This document shows positions 1 to 7,131 of a DNA stretch of 46,842 bases, piece by piece. How positions within the stretch are numbered: position 1 is the stretch's first letter; each line of letters starts with the position of its first letter. The stretch covers positions 1 through 46,842 of the forward strand of contig JAFEAB010000001.1 of NCBI GenBank assembly GCA_018266615.1, in the 5' to 3' direction. The DNA comes from Bacteroidota bacterium. Its GTDB lineage: Bacteria; Bacteroidota; Bacteroidia; Chitinophagales; Chitinophagaceae. A model generated the notes under the pieces. The model made no database searches. It saw only the letters and a program-made list of their open reading frames with translations, and was not told where the DNA came from. Both the position numbers and the translations under genes were made by a program.

Positions 1-251
1 AAATGCTCCATCGATTTATCGATAAGGTTATTTATATCCTCGGCATTCGTTACATCGCAGGGAATAACGGGGGCCTTAATTTGTTCAGCAAGTTTTTTAA
101 TTTCACCCATCCGCATAGCCACCGGAGCATTGGTAAGGATAATATCCGCGCCTTCTTCGTGGCATTTTAACGCCGTAATCCAGGCAATAGACTTTTCATC
201 CAGGGCGCCAAAAATGATTCCTTTCTTTCCTTTTAACAGGTTATATGCCAT
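1..251 (-). CDS. fabI: Enoyl-[acyl-carrier-protein] reductase (NADH), N-terminal part, cut by window edge
   Basis: FabI catalyses the last, NADH-dependent reduction in each cycle of fatty acid elongation (type II FAS, cytoplasm). Only the first 83 residues are in the window; the gene reads leftwards from ATG at 251 and leaves the window still open. The visible part is the N-terminal half of the Rossmann fold: a GIIFGALDEKSIAW segment near residues 11-24 corresponds to the glycine-rich cofactor loop with the SIAW signature of FabI, followed by TNAPVAMRMGEI, which closely resembles Bacteroidota FabI proteins. A normal FabI is about 260-280 residues, so roughly two thirds lies outside. The small membrane-protein gene lies 66 bases upstream on the same strand. 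The reading frame was derived directly from the reverse complement and shows no interruption. Confidence 0.88.
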   Translation of the reverse strand, partial: MAYNLLKGKKGIIFGALDEKSIAWITALKCHEEGADIILTNAPVAMRMGEIKKLAEQIKAPVIPCDVTNAEDINNLIDKSMEH

Positions 252-273
252 CGCTTTCAATTTTAATAAGAGG

Positions 274-303
274 TAAAATTATTGATTTTGCCGATATCTT
301 AAA
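274..303 (-). promoter_or_regulatory. Possible weak promoter for fabI
   Basis: On the minus strand TAATTTTA (281-274) matches the Bacteroidota -7 box TAnnTTTG at all defined positions but the last. Exactly 19 bases upstream is TTT (303-301) in place of the usual TTG. It lies 23 bases before the fabI ATG. The match is imperfect in an AT-rich gap, so this is only a candidate. Confidence 0.25.
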
Positions 304-317
304 ATTTACCGCCACAA

Positions 318-545
318 TTAAGTACCTCCTCCCTCCACATACTGCTTCACTAACCAAATCATTAAAAACTTAAATAGAACCACCACGAGGATAATAATAA
401 TAAAATGAATTCCAAAGTAGGCCAGCATTCCCCAGAACGATTCTTTTACTTTAAGACGCCTGGCAAGGGGCTTTCCCATTTTCCAAACCCCTATGGCGGA
501 GAAAATTAAAAAAGAAATCAATGAAATTTGAATCAAAATTTTCAT
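318..545 (-). CDS. Small hypothetical membrane protein, two predicted helices
   Basis: This is a 75-residue protein that I do not recognise. It has a hydrophobic stretch at residues 4-21, a basic, polar linker (KMGKPLARRLKVKE) around 23-36, and a second long hydrophobic segment at about 39-67 rich in Ile and Val. The short C-terminal tail ends in VEGGGT. The composition fits a small two-helix inner-membrane protein whose positively charged loop would face the cytoplasm. ATG at 545 is the only sensible start. It lies upstream of fabI on the same strand with a 66-base gap, so the two could share a transcript, but nothing in the sequence links their roles. The ORF is credible because of its clean membrane-protein composition. 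Confidence 0.55.
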   Translation of the reverse strand: MKILIQISLISFLIFSAIGVWKMGKPLARRLKVKESFWGMLAYFGIHFIIIILVVVLFKFLMIWLVKQYVEGGGT

Positions 546-641
546 ACTGTAAACGGGGGATGGGAATTAGCTTATTGATTCTTTTTATTATTTGTGGTAT
601 TAGCTATTCGCCAATTTCAAATTTACCTTGTTCTTATTGTT

Positions 642-670
642 GCACCGATAAGCCAATATACGGTGCTTTT
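642..670 (+). terminator. Orphan terminator-like hairpin
   Basis: GCACCG (642-647) pairs perfectly with CGGTGC (661-666) across a 13-base loop, and the right arm runs directly into a run of T on the plus strand. This is the shape of a rho-independent terminator reading rightwards. No plus-strand gene precedes it, so it may end a short non-coding transcript or be coincidental. Confidence 0.35.
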
Positions 671-977
671 TAGGATGGTTTCTATTTTAATTCTTAAGGA
701 ATATTACAACCAGGAATTGAAAAAAACATCTATAAATATATTAATAAATCTCCACTTTATGCGATGGGGTGTTTAGGTGCTTCCCCTGCTGATACTTTAA
801 CCATATTAGGTAAATAATTATAACCTATCAGTGAATTTTCTTCAGTCAAATTTCTTTGTTTGAATTTTTTCCGGCACTATTTTTACCCCCGGGGCGGGGG
901 CAGCAAAGGGTAAATATATTTTTGTCAGAAATCGCTAAACCGCCTGTAATTGCAACCTCCATAAAGCCGGTGATATT

Positions 978-1018
978 CCTTTCATTCAGGGTCATCAATT
1001 AATAATTAGAATGAAAGG
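978..1018. repeat. 10-base perfect inverted repeat downstream of recN
   Basis: CCTTTCATTC (978-987) and GAATGAAAGG (1009-1018) are exact reverse complements separated by a 21-base AT-rich spacer. It lies about 85-125 bases beyond the recN stop codon. It could be a 3' UTR stem or a protein-binding site; there is no T-run that would make it an obvious terminator. Confidence 0.45.
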
Positions 1019-1101
1019 CTAAACCCGGCCACAAACATATTTTCAAACCAGCATTTGAAGGTAAGGGAAACAGAAAATAACCGAGACCAGCATTGGGGAG
1101 G

Positions 1102-2757
1102 TTAACGATTTATCATTTCACGGGCATTCTCTAATGCAATGGCAGATGGTTTTTCGCCACCCAGCATCTGTGCAATGGCCAACACCCTTTCTTCCGTATT
1201 CAAAATTTTAATTCCGGCAACCACCCGGTTGTTTCTGGTTTCTTTAAAAACAAAATAATGGGCCCCGGCTTTAGCCGCAATTTGCGGCTGATGAGTGATG
1301 GAAATTAACTGATGATGCGTGGCGAGGTCCTGCATGATACGCCCAACCTGTTTAGCTGCTTCCCCGCTGATGCCACTGTCGATCTCATCAAATATCAGGG
1401 TTGGTAATTCGAGTTTTGCCGCCACCAGCGATTTAATACACAACATCAACCGGCTTAGTTCCCCTCCGCTGGCCACCTTTCCTACCGGCTCGGCCTTCCC
1501 GCTCTTATTGGCATCGAATAAAAACATAATTGCGTCTATGCCTTCCTGTGCTAATTCCCTTTTTGCCAACTCAATGTGCAATTCAGCATTGGGCATGCCC
1601 ACCTGTTTCAACAAACCATTTACCTTCTTTGTAAAAGGGGCCATCTGTTCCTTTCTCTTTTCCGACATATTTTCGGCAATGCGAAGTGCATTTGCATATG
1701 CCCGGGACTCCTTCCTTTCCAAATCCCCAATCGTCGATTCCATATTGGAAACCGATTCCAGTTTCACCCTCAGGTCCTGCTGTATATTGAGCAGTTCGTT
1801 AGTGCTGCTTACATTATGTTTGCGCAACAATTTAAAGCCGGCGGATATCCGCTCTTCAACTTCCTGCATCCGTTGTGGATCGGAGCGGATTCCCTGTTGC
1901 ATGCGGTTGATCTCCTGCGAAGCATCCCGCAGTTCCACCAGACTTTCAGCAATCCGTTTTGCCAGTTCTTCCATGCCCGGCACAAACTGCACAAGGCTTT
2001 GCACTTTTTGCTGAATTGATTTCAATTGAACCAAAACAGGTTGTTCAGCGTCTTCCATTTCATACAAAACGGTTTGAAGCTGCCGGGTAATGGTTTCCGC
2101 ATTCGATAATAATTTCAGTTCCTCCTCTAACCGTTCCAGTTCGCCCTCCGAAAGGGAAATCTTCTCCAATTCATCGAGGAGGAACCGGTTATAATCAAAT
2201 TCTTTTTGGGCAGCTTCTTGTTTCACTTTCCATGATGCCAATTCTTTACGAATGAAATCATACTCCGCAAAGGCTGACTGCAATTTCTTCAATTGGGATT
2301 CATTTCCTGCAAAGGCATCTAATACTGATAACTGGAAATCATCTTTGTTTAATTCCAGGGTATCAAACTGTTGGTGAAGATCAACCAACAAAATGCTCAG
2401 ACTCCTTAACTGGCCCAGGTTTACGGGGGTATCATTAATAAAACTTCTCGATTTCCCGGTGGCCGACAGCTCCCGGCGGAGCATGAGTTCCGGTTCGGGG
2501 TCCAGGTCGTTTTCTAAAAAAAAACTTCTGATCTTGTCATTATCATCCACCATAAACAGGGCTTCTACAAAACATTTTTTGTCCTTCCGATTCAAGGAGG
2601 AAGAATCGGCCCTGGCCCCGAGCACCAGGTTAAGCGCACCCACCAGGATACTCTTACCGGCGCCGGTTTCGCCCGTGATGATGTTGAGGCCTTTTTCGAA
2701 CTGAACTTCCAGTTCATCGATGATGGCATAATTGCTGATAGACAGTTTCTTTAACAT
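1102..2757 (-). CDS. recN: DNA repair protein RecN
   Basis: RecN is an SMC-like ATPase acting in recombinational repair of DNA double-strand breaks in the cytoplasm. The 551 residues match the usual RecN length. The N-terminal Walker A loop GETGAGKS is at residues 29-36, in the typical RecN opening LxxLxIxNYAIID. The middle (about 150-370) is charged and heptad-like, as expected for the coiled coil. The C-terminal ATPase half carries the ABC signature VASGGELSRLMLCIK and Walker B LIFDEIDSGISG, followed by SITHQPQIAAKA with the switch histidine. Start is ATG at 2757. A strong terminator of the upstream zinc-ribbon gene lies just before it, so recN is probably transcribed on its own. No damage to the frame is seen. 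Confidence 0.97.
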   Translation of the reverse strand: MLKKLSISNYAIIDELEVQFEKGLNIITGETGAGKSILVGALNLVLGARADSSSLNRKDKKCFVEALFMVDDNDKIRSFFLENDLDPEPELMLRRELSATGKSRSFINDTPVNLGQLRSLSILLVDLHQQFDTLELNKDDFQLSVLDAFAGNESQLKKLQSAFAEYDFIRKELASWKVKQEAAQKEFDYNRFLLDELEKISLSEGELERLEEELKLLSNAETITRQLQTVLYEMEDAEQPVLVQLKSIQQKVQSLVQFVPGMEELAKRIAESLVELRDASQEINRMQQGIRSDPQRMQEVEERISAGFKLLRKHNVSSTNELLNIQQDLRVKLESVSNMESTIGDLERKESRAYANALRIAENMSEKRKEQMAPFTKKVNGLLKQVGMPNAELHIELAKRELAQEGIDAIMFLFDANKSGKAEPVGKVASGGELSRLMLCIKSLVAAKLELPTLIFDEIDSGISGEAAKQVGRIMQDLATHHQLISITHQPQIAAKAGAHYFVFKETRNNRVVAGIKILNTEERVLAIAQMLGGEKPSAIALENAREMINR

Positions 2758-2816
2758 GTAATGGGCAAATTACAAAATAGCAGTTGTGTAAACCGGGTTG
2801 TGAAAAGATTTCGGAA

Positions 2817-2846
2817 ATAAAAAACCGCCGGAGTTTGTCCGGCGGC
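2817..2846 (-). terminator. Rho-independent terminator of the nif3-like / zinc-ribbon operon
   Basis: On the minus strand an 8-base GC-rich stem (2845-2838 with 2832-2825) closes a five-base loop and is followed by six T residues. It lies about 20 bases beyond the zinc-ribbon stop codon and separates this operon from recN. Confidence 0.85.
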
Positions 2847-2867
2847 AAATATGCAAGAAAATTATGT

Positions 2868-3623
2868 TTATTTAACTTCGATGGAATCATTCAGGTCGGT
2901 ATCCACCAGGATCCTTCCGCAGTTTTCGCAAACCATTACTTTTTTCCTCAATTTAATTTCGCTTTGCTTCTGGGGCGGGATAGAATGGAAACAACCGCCA
3001 CAGGCATCTCTTTCGATAGGAACAACGGCCAGGCCGTTTTTAAAATTCTTCCTGATTTTATCGTAGCTGGTGAGGAGGCGTTCTTCCACATTGGCCCTGG
3101 CTTTGGTGGCGGCTACATTAAAATGTTTTTCTTCCTTTTCTGTTTCACCGATAATTTTTTCCAGTTCCGTTTTCTTATTCGTCAGGTTGGCCTCTTTGGT
3201 AGCCACCGCTTTTTTGGCAAATTCCAACTGGCTGGCTTTCACTGCAATTTCCTCTGTGGCTTCTTTAATATGCCTTTCGCAGAGCTTGGTTTCGAGCTGC
3301 TGCATTTCAATTTCCTTATTTATCGCCTCAAACTCCCGGTTGTTCTTAACGTTCTCCGATTGCTTTTCATATTTCTTAATCAGCGCTTCGGCTTCTTTAA
3401 TTCCTTCTTTCTTCTGTTCAATAAATTCCTGGATGCCATTAATTTCTTCTTCTATCCGGGTTTGGCGGGCATGGAGCCCTTCAATTTCATCTTCCAGGTC
3501 TTTTACCTCCATCGGTAATTCCCCTTTCAATATTTGAATTTCATCCAGTTTACTGTCAATTTTTTGAAGCGTTAATAACGAAGACAGTTTTTCTTCTACC
3601 GAAAATTCTTTAGTTGCTGCCAT
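2868..3623 (-). CDS. Zinc-ribbon coiled-coil protein (C4-type, CT398/FlgI-chaperone-like family)
   Basis: A 251-residue cytoplasmic protein. Residues about 10-175 are almost entirely charged and helical, predicting a long antiparallel coiled coil. The C-terminus holds a zinc ribbon made of two Cys pairs, CGGC and CENC, about 30 residues apart, with the basic segment KLRKKVMV between them. This architecture is typical of the widely conserved C4-type zinc-ribbon family found beside nif3-like genes in Bacteroidota; its exact role is unsettled, with nucleic-acid or protein binding suggested. The frame is open to 3680, but the ATG at 3623 (MAATKEFSVEEKL) is chosen because the longer form would overlap the upstream gene and begin with an unconserved-looking stretch. 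It starts 14 bases after the nif3-like gene, so the two form an operon closed by the terminator at 2817-2846. Confidence 0.87.
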   Translation of the reverse strand: MAATKEFSVEEKLSSLLTLQKIDSKLDEIQILKGELPMEVKDLEDEIEGLHARQTRIEEEINGIQEFIEQKKEGIKEAEALIKKYEKQSENVKNNREFEAINKEIEMQQLETKLCERHIKEATEEIAVKASQLEFAKKAVATKEANLTNKKTELEKIIGETEKEEKHFNVAATKARANVEERLLTSYDKIRKNFKNGLAVVPIERDACGGCFHSIPPQKQSEIKLRKKVMVCENCGRILVDTDLNDSIEVK

Positions 3624-3637
3624 ATTGAAATTTAATT

Positions 3638-4747
3638 TTAGGCCTGTGTTCCGGTAAAATACCGCACCGGGTTTGTACATGACCCTGTTTTCAGGACGGC
3701 AAAGTTAGGAAAATTTGCAGTCAGTTTGTCAATTATCAGATCCATGGTAAACTGTTCACTTTCATAATGCCCGATATCGGCCAGGAGGATCCGGTTATCC
3801 GCATCAAAAAACTCGTGATATTTAATATCCGACGTGATATAGGCATCCGCTCCCTGATTGATGGCCGTGGCAAGGAGGAAACTGCCGGCCCCACCACAAA
3901 GTGCAACTTTTTTGATGGATTTTCCAATAAATGAAGTATGCTTTACAACCGGAATTTTAAATACATTACACAGTAGATCAAGCAATTGCGATTCGGTAAT
4001 AGGTTTTTCAAATTCCCCTATAATACCGGCGCCGGTGTACCCTTCTTCATTTTCCATTTGAAAAATTCCATAAGCCACTTCCTCATAAGGATGGGATTTT
4101 CGGAGGGCCTCCATCACCCTTTTCTTTAAAAAAGAGGGGAATACCAACTCCAGTTTGGCTTCCTTTTCATAATGGCGTTCCCCCGGTTTACCCACAAAGG
4201 GATCGGCACCCTCCAACGGCTTGAAACTGCCGGTTCCCTCCACCTGGAAACCGCATTCACTGTAATTACCAAGTTTTCCTGCTCCTGCTGCAAACAAAGC
4301 ATTGGAAACGGAATCGATAAAATTAGTAGGAACATACACCGACAGCCGCCTTAAAATTGAATCCATCGGGCTTAGCACCCGGCCATTTATCAATCCCATC
4401 AGGCTGGCCATTTTTCTACTTACCCCATCCGGCACGTTATCGAGGTTGGTATGCATGGCAAATAGGGCTACATCCTGTTTTATGGCGCCAATCAGGGTAC
4501 GCTCCACATAATTTCTTCCTGTAAATTTTTTAAGCCCCTTAAATACGATAGGGTGATGGGCAATAACCAGGTTGCAATTCCGAAGCGTAGCCTCTTTAAT
4601 TATTTCCTCCGTACAATCTAAAGAAACCAAAATTCCCTTAACCTCCCATTCGGGGTTGCCTGTAAGGAGGCCGGCATTATCATAACTTTCCTGCAGCGAG
4701 GGGTGGGCCCAGGCATCGAGGAACTGAATTACTTCTTTTATCTGCAT
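3638..4747 (-). CDS. Nif3-like dinuclear metal-binding hexameric protein (GTP cyclohydrolase I type 2 family)
   Basis: Nif3-family proteins are toroidal hexamers with a dinuclear metal site; a GTP cyclohydrolase-like activity has been claimed for some members but the physiological substrate is unclear. The 369-residue length fits the long Bacteroidota form, which has a PII-like domain inserted in the middle (here about residues 130-235). Metal-site motifs are visible: NLVIAHHPIVFKGLK near the N-terminus, HTNLDNVPDG, and a C-terminal DIGHYESEQF. The frame is open to 4843, but ATG at 4747 (MQIKEVIQFL) fits the family start; the extra 32 residues look non-coding. The zinc-ribbon gene follows after 14 bases, a common pairing. 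Its divergent neighbour is the M32 peptidase. Confidence 0.92.
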   Translation of the reverse strand: MQIKEVIQFLDAWAHPSLQESYDNAGLLTGNPEWEVKGILVSLDCTEEIIKEATLRNCNLVIAHHPIVFKGLKKFTGRNYVERTLIGAIKQDVALFAMHTNLDNVPDGVSRKMASLMGLINGRVLSPMDSILRRLSVYVPTNFIDSVSNALFAAGAGKLGNYSECGFQVEGTGSFKPLEGADPFVGKPGERHYEKEAKLELVFPSFLKKRVMEALRKSHPYEEVAYGIFQMENEEGYTGAGIIGEFEKPITESQLLDLLCNVFKIPVVKHTSFIGKSIKKVALCGGAGSFLLATAINQGADAYITSDIKYHEFFDADNRILLADIGHYESEQFTMDLIIDKLTANFPNFAVLKTGSCTNPVRYFTGTQA

Positions 4748-4909
4748 ATCCGAAATTAAAAAATCCCAGCCAATTGGCATAACCGCAATGGATAAGGGCA
4801 TCCTTCCATTATTTACCTGTGGATTTACTGTAGCAACAATCACTTCTCCTGGTTTGGCATCTTTTCACAGTATGATTTTGGTACTTTGCAGAGGCATAAA
4901 AAATGGGAT

Positions 4910-6406
4910 GTGGAAAATAAAAACTACAAAAAGTACAAAGTTGAAATGCAAAAGGTAGCGCACCTGCGCTATGCTTCGGCCGTATTACAATGGGACCAGG
5001 AAACGTATATGCCGGTAAAAGGGGCCGGGTACCGGGGGCAACAAATTGCTCTTCTTTCTTCTTTGTCGCACCAATATTTCACGTCGGCAAAGATGGAGCG
5101 GTTGCTGAGGGCGCTGTTGGAAGATGAATCCCTTTCTTTCATCCAAAAAAGAAATGTAAAACAAAGCTTCCATGATTTCGAACGGTTGAAAAAATTGCCT
5201 GTTTCTTTTGTCAAAAAACTATCTGAAACCGTGAATGCCTCCTTCCATGCATGGATTGCAGCGAGGAAGAAAAATGACTTTCTTATTTTTGAACCCCTCC
5301 TATCCAAAATTGCACGGTTAAAAATAGAGGAGGCGGAGTATATAGGTTACCAGGACAACCGGTACGATGCCCTGCTGCAAGAGTTTGACCAAAGCCTGGA
5401 TGTAGCCACCATCAATAAAGTATTCGGAGATTTGCAACCCGCATTAAAATCGCTGGTCCACAACATCTACCGTAAACCCATACCTGCAGATTCCTTCATG
5501 CGCCAGCATTTCAGTAAAGAGAAGCAATGGGAATGGGGTTTGGAATTATTGCGAAACATGCACTTCAACTTTGAATCGGGCAGGCAGGACCTTAGCGAAC
5601 ACCCCTTCACTACCAATTTTTCGGCAGAGGATGTGCGTGTTACAACCCGGATTAATGAGCAGGATCTTGCCAGCATGGCCTGGAGTTGCATCCACGAAGG
5701 GGGGCATGCCCTTTACGAACAGGGGCTTCCGGCAGGTGATTATGGATTGCCATCCGGCGAATATTGCAGCCTCAGTATTCATGAAAGCCAAAGCAGGTTA
5801 TGGGAAAACTGCCTGGGAAGAAGTAAGCCGTATTGGGAATTTCATTTCCCCAAATTGCAACAAATTTTTCCCGAACAATTAAGGGACATCGATACAGATG
5901 AATTTTATCGTGCCATAAACAAGGTGCAACCCTCACTCATCCGTACGGAGGCCGATGAGCTCACTTATCATTTCCATGTCATGATCCGGTACGAGCTGGA
6001 GAAGAAAATCATCAACAATGAAATAACGGTAAAGGATATCCCAGCCTATTGGAATGAACAATACAGCCAAATTATAGGGGTTACTCCGCCTGATGATTTG
6101 TCTGGCTGTTTACAGGATGTACATTGGAGCCATGGAAGTTTCGGTTATTTTGCCACCTATAGTATCGGCAGTTTATATGCCGCCCAGTTCTTTCAAAAAA
6201 TCGGAGAAGCTACCCGGGGTCTTGATGCACAACTGGTTTTGGGAAACAGCTTACCGGTATGGCATTGGTTACGGGAAAATATTTATGCCTGGGGAAAAAT
6301 ATACAATGCTGAAGAACTGTGCGAAAAGGCTACCGGTGAAAAATTAAACAGCCGGTATTTTCTCGACTATGCGAAAAAAAAATATGGTGAGATTTATAAA
6401 TTATAG
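4910..6406 (+). CDS. Carboxypeptidase M32 (Taq-type metallocarboxypeptidase)
   Basis: M32 peptidases are zinc carboxypeptidases that remove C-terminal residues from peptides in the cytoplasm. The protein (about 498 residues from this start) has the family length. The zinc site HEGGH is at residues 262-266 counted from this start, with the third ligand Glu in IHESQSRLWEN about 30 residues later, both intact. The family signature YASAVLQWDQETYMP is near the N-terminus and GVTPPDD and DVHWSHGSFGYFATYSIG are in the C-terminal half. The start is uncertain: no ATG is near. The frame is open from TTG at 4886, but GTG at 4910 fits homologous N-termini better, and a possible -7 box TACTTTG at 4882-4888 would put TTG 4886 inside the promoter. 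The stop codon abuts that of the convergent response regulator. Confidence 0.93.
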   Translation: MENKNYKKYKVEMQKVAHLRYASAVLQWDQETYMPVKGAGYRGQQIALLSSLSHQYFTSAKMERLLRALLEDESLSFIQKRNVKQSFHDFERLKKLPVSFVKKLSETVNASFHAWIAARKKNDFLIFEPLLSKIARLKIEEAEYIGYQDNRYDALLQEFDQSLDVATINKVFGDLQPALKSLVHNIYRKPIPADSFMRQHFSKEKQWEWGLELLRNMHFNFESGRQDLSEHPFTTNFSAEDVRVTTRINEQDLASMAWSCIHEGGHALYEQGLPAGDYGLPSGEYCSLSIHESQSRLWENCLGRSKPYWEFHFPKLQQIFPEQLRDIDTDEFYRAINKVQPSLIRTEADELTYHFHVMIRYELEKKIINNEITVKDIPAYWNEQYSQIIGVTPPDDLSGCLQDVHWSHGSFGYFATYSIGSLYAAQFFQKIGEATRGLDAQLVLGNSLPVWHWLRENIYAWGKIYNAEELCEKATGEKLNSRYFLDYAKKKYGEIYKL

Positions 6407-7078
6407 AATCCCCTTTTCGTAGGCCAGGTGTAATGCCTGTGCCCGGCTGTTCACATGCAGCTTAGTGTAAATATTCATCACATGCTTTTTCGCTGTGTGA
6501 GCGCTAATGCAAAGTTTGGTTCCTATTTCTTTAAACGACAGCCCCTGAATCAGGAGTTGTAAAATCTCTCTTTCGCGCTGGGTGAGGTCGAAGAAATTTC
6601 TTTGTGGCTGGGCTACCGGTTTACCCGGCATATTTAATTCGTTCTTTTGAACGAGTTGAAGAATTTTATAAGCAATCCCCGGAGAAATGGGGCCAATCCC
6701 ATTTTCCTGCATCTGCCAAAGCATATCTACAATTTGTTCTGCGGGTTCGTCTTTTAATATATATCCAAAGGCTCCGGCCTTAATAGCTTTAAAAATTTTT
6801 TCTTCATCATCAAAAATGGTGAGCACCACAAATTTAATTTGAGGGTAAAGGCAGGATCCCACGGCAATGGCATCAACTCCATCCATATTGGGCATCTCCA
6901 AATCCATGAGGGCTACATCCGGCAATTCAGAATCTTCCAATACCTTTATTTTATCCATAAACTCCCTGCCATCACCCGCCATAAGCGTTACCTCAAACTG
7001 TCCATGGCGCATTAGTTTATCCTTAAGAATATGCCGGTTGCTGGGCTTATCGTCAATTATGGCAATTTTGATGGACAT
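6401..7078 (-). CDS. LuxR/NarL-family two-component response regulator
   Basis: A 225-residue DNA-binding response regulator. The receiver domain (about 1-125) has the acidic pair D9-D10, the phospho-acceptor D59 in ALMDLEMPNMDG, a Thr in VVLTIFDD and the conserved Lys in GYILKDE. The C-terminal helix-turn-helix (about 160-225) shows the LuxR pattern LTQREREILQLLIQGLSFKEIG and ahead to AKKHVMNIYTKL. It sits 53 bases downstream of the propeller histidine kinase on the same strand, so it is almost certainly its cognate output. Targets cannot be read from the sequence; the adjacent large surface-protein genes are one possibility. Its stop codon directly abuts that of the M32 peptidase (convergent, sharing the six bases 6401-6406). 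Confidence 0.94.
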   Translation of the reverse strand: MSIKIAIIDDKPSNRHILKDKLMRHGQFEVTLMAGDGREFMDKIKVLEDSELPDVALMDLEMPNMDGVDAIAVGSCLYPQIKFVVLTIFDDEEKIFKAIKAGAFGYILKDEPAEQIVDMLWQMQENGIGPISPGIAYKILQLVQKNELNMPGKPVAQPQRNFFDLTQREREILQLLIQGLSFKEIGTKLCISAHTAKKHVMNIYTKLHVNSRAQALHLAYEKGIL

Positions 7079-7131
7079 TTATTCAAAGTTGCTACGAGTA
7101 AATTTAATAAAATATAATCCCAGGGGATTAG

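Larger units (their letters stand above)
546..1101. other. Gene-free stretch of about 550 bases with inverted repeats
   Basis: No convincing coding sequence is seen between the small membrane protein and recN. A 60-codon plus-strand ORF at 594-776 lacks any recognisable feature and is treated as chance. The stretch holds an orphan terminator-like hairpin (642-670), a GC-rich patch with CCCCGGGG near 889-901, and a 10-base perfect inverted repeat (978-1018). It lies on the 3' side of recN and the 5' side of the 75-residue gene. Confidence 0.6.

Noticed and set aside
594..776. 60-codon plus-strand ORF in the gap before recN
   Set aside because: It contains a terminator-like hairpin, has no start-site support and no recognisable features.
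889..901. GC-rich CCCCGGGG patch as a possible attachment site or G-quadruplex
   Set aside because: It is too short, with no duplicate, integrase or tRNA nearby, and the G-runs do not make four regular tracts.
1319..2019. Long plus-strand ORFs (231 and 147 codons) opposite recN
   Set aside because: They are mirror images of the recN coding sequence, show no domain or sensible composition, and recN is intact on the other strand.
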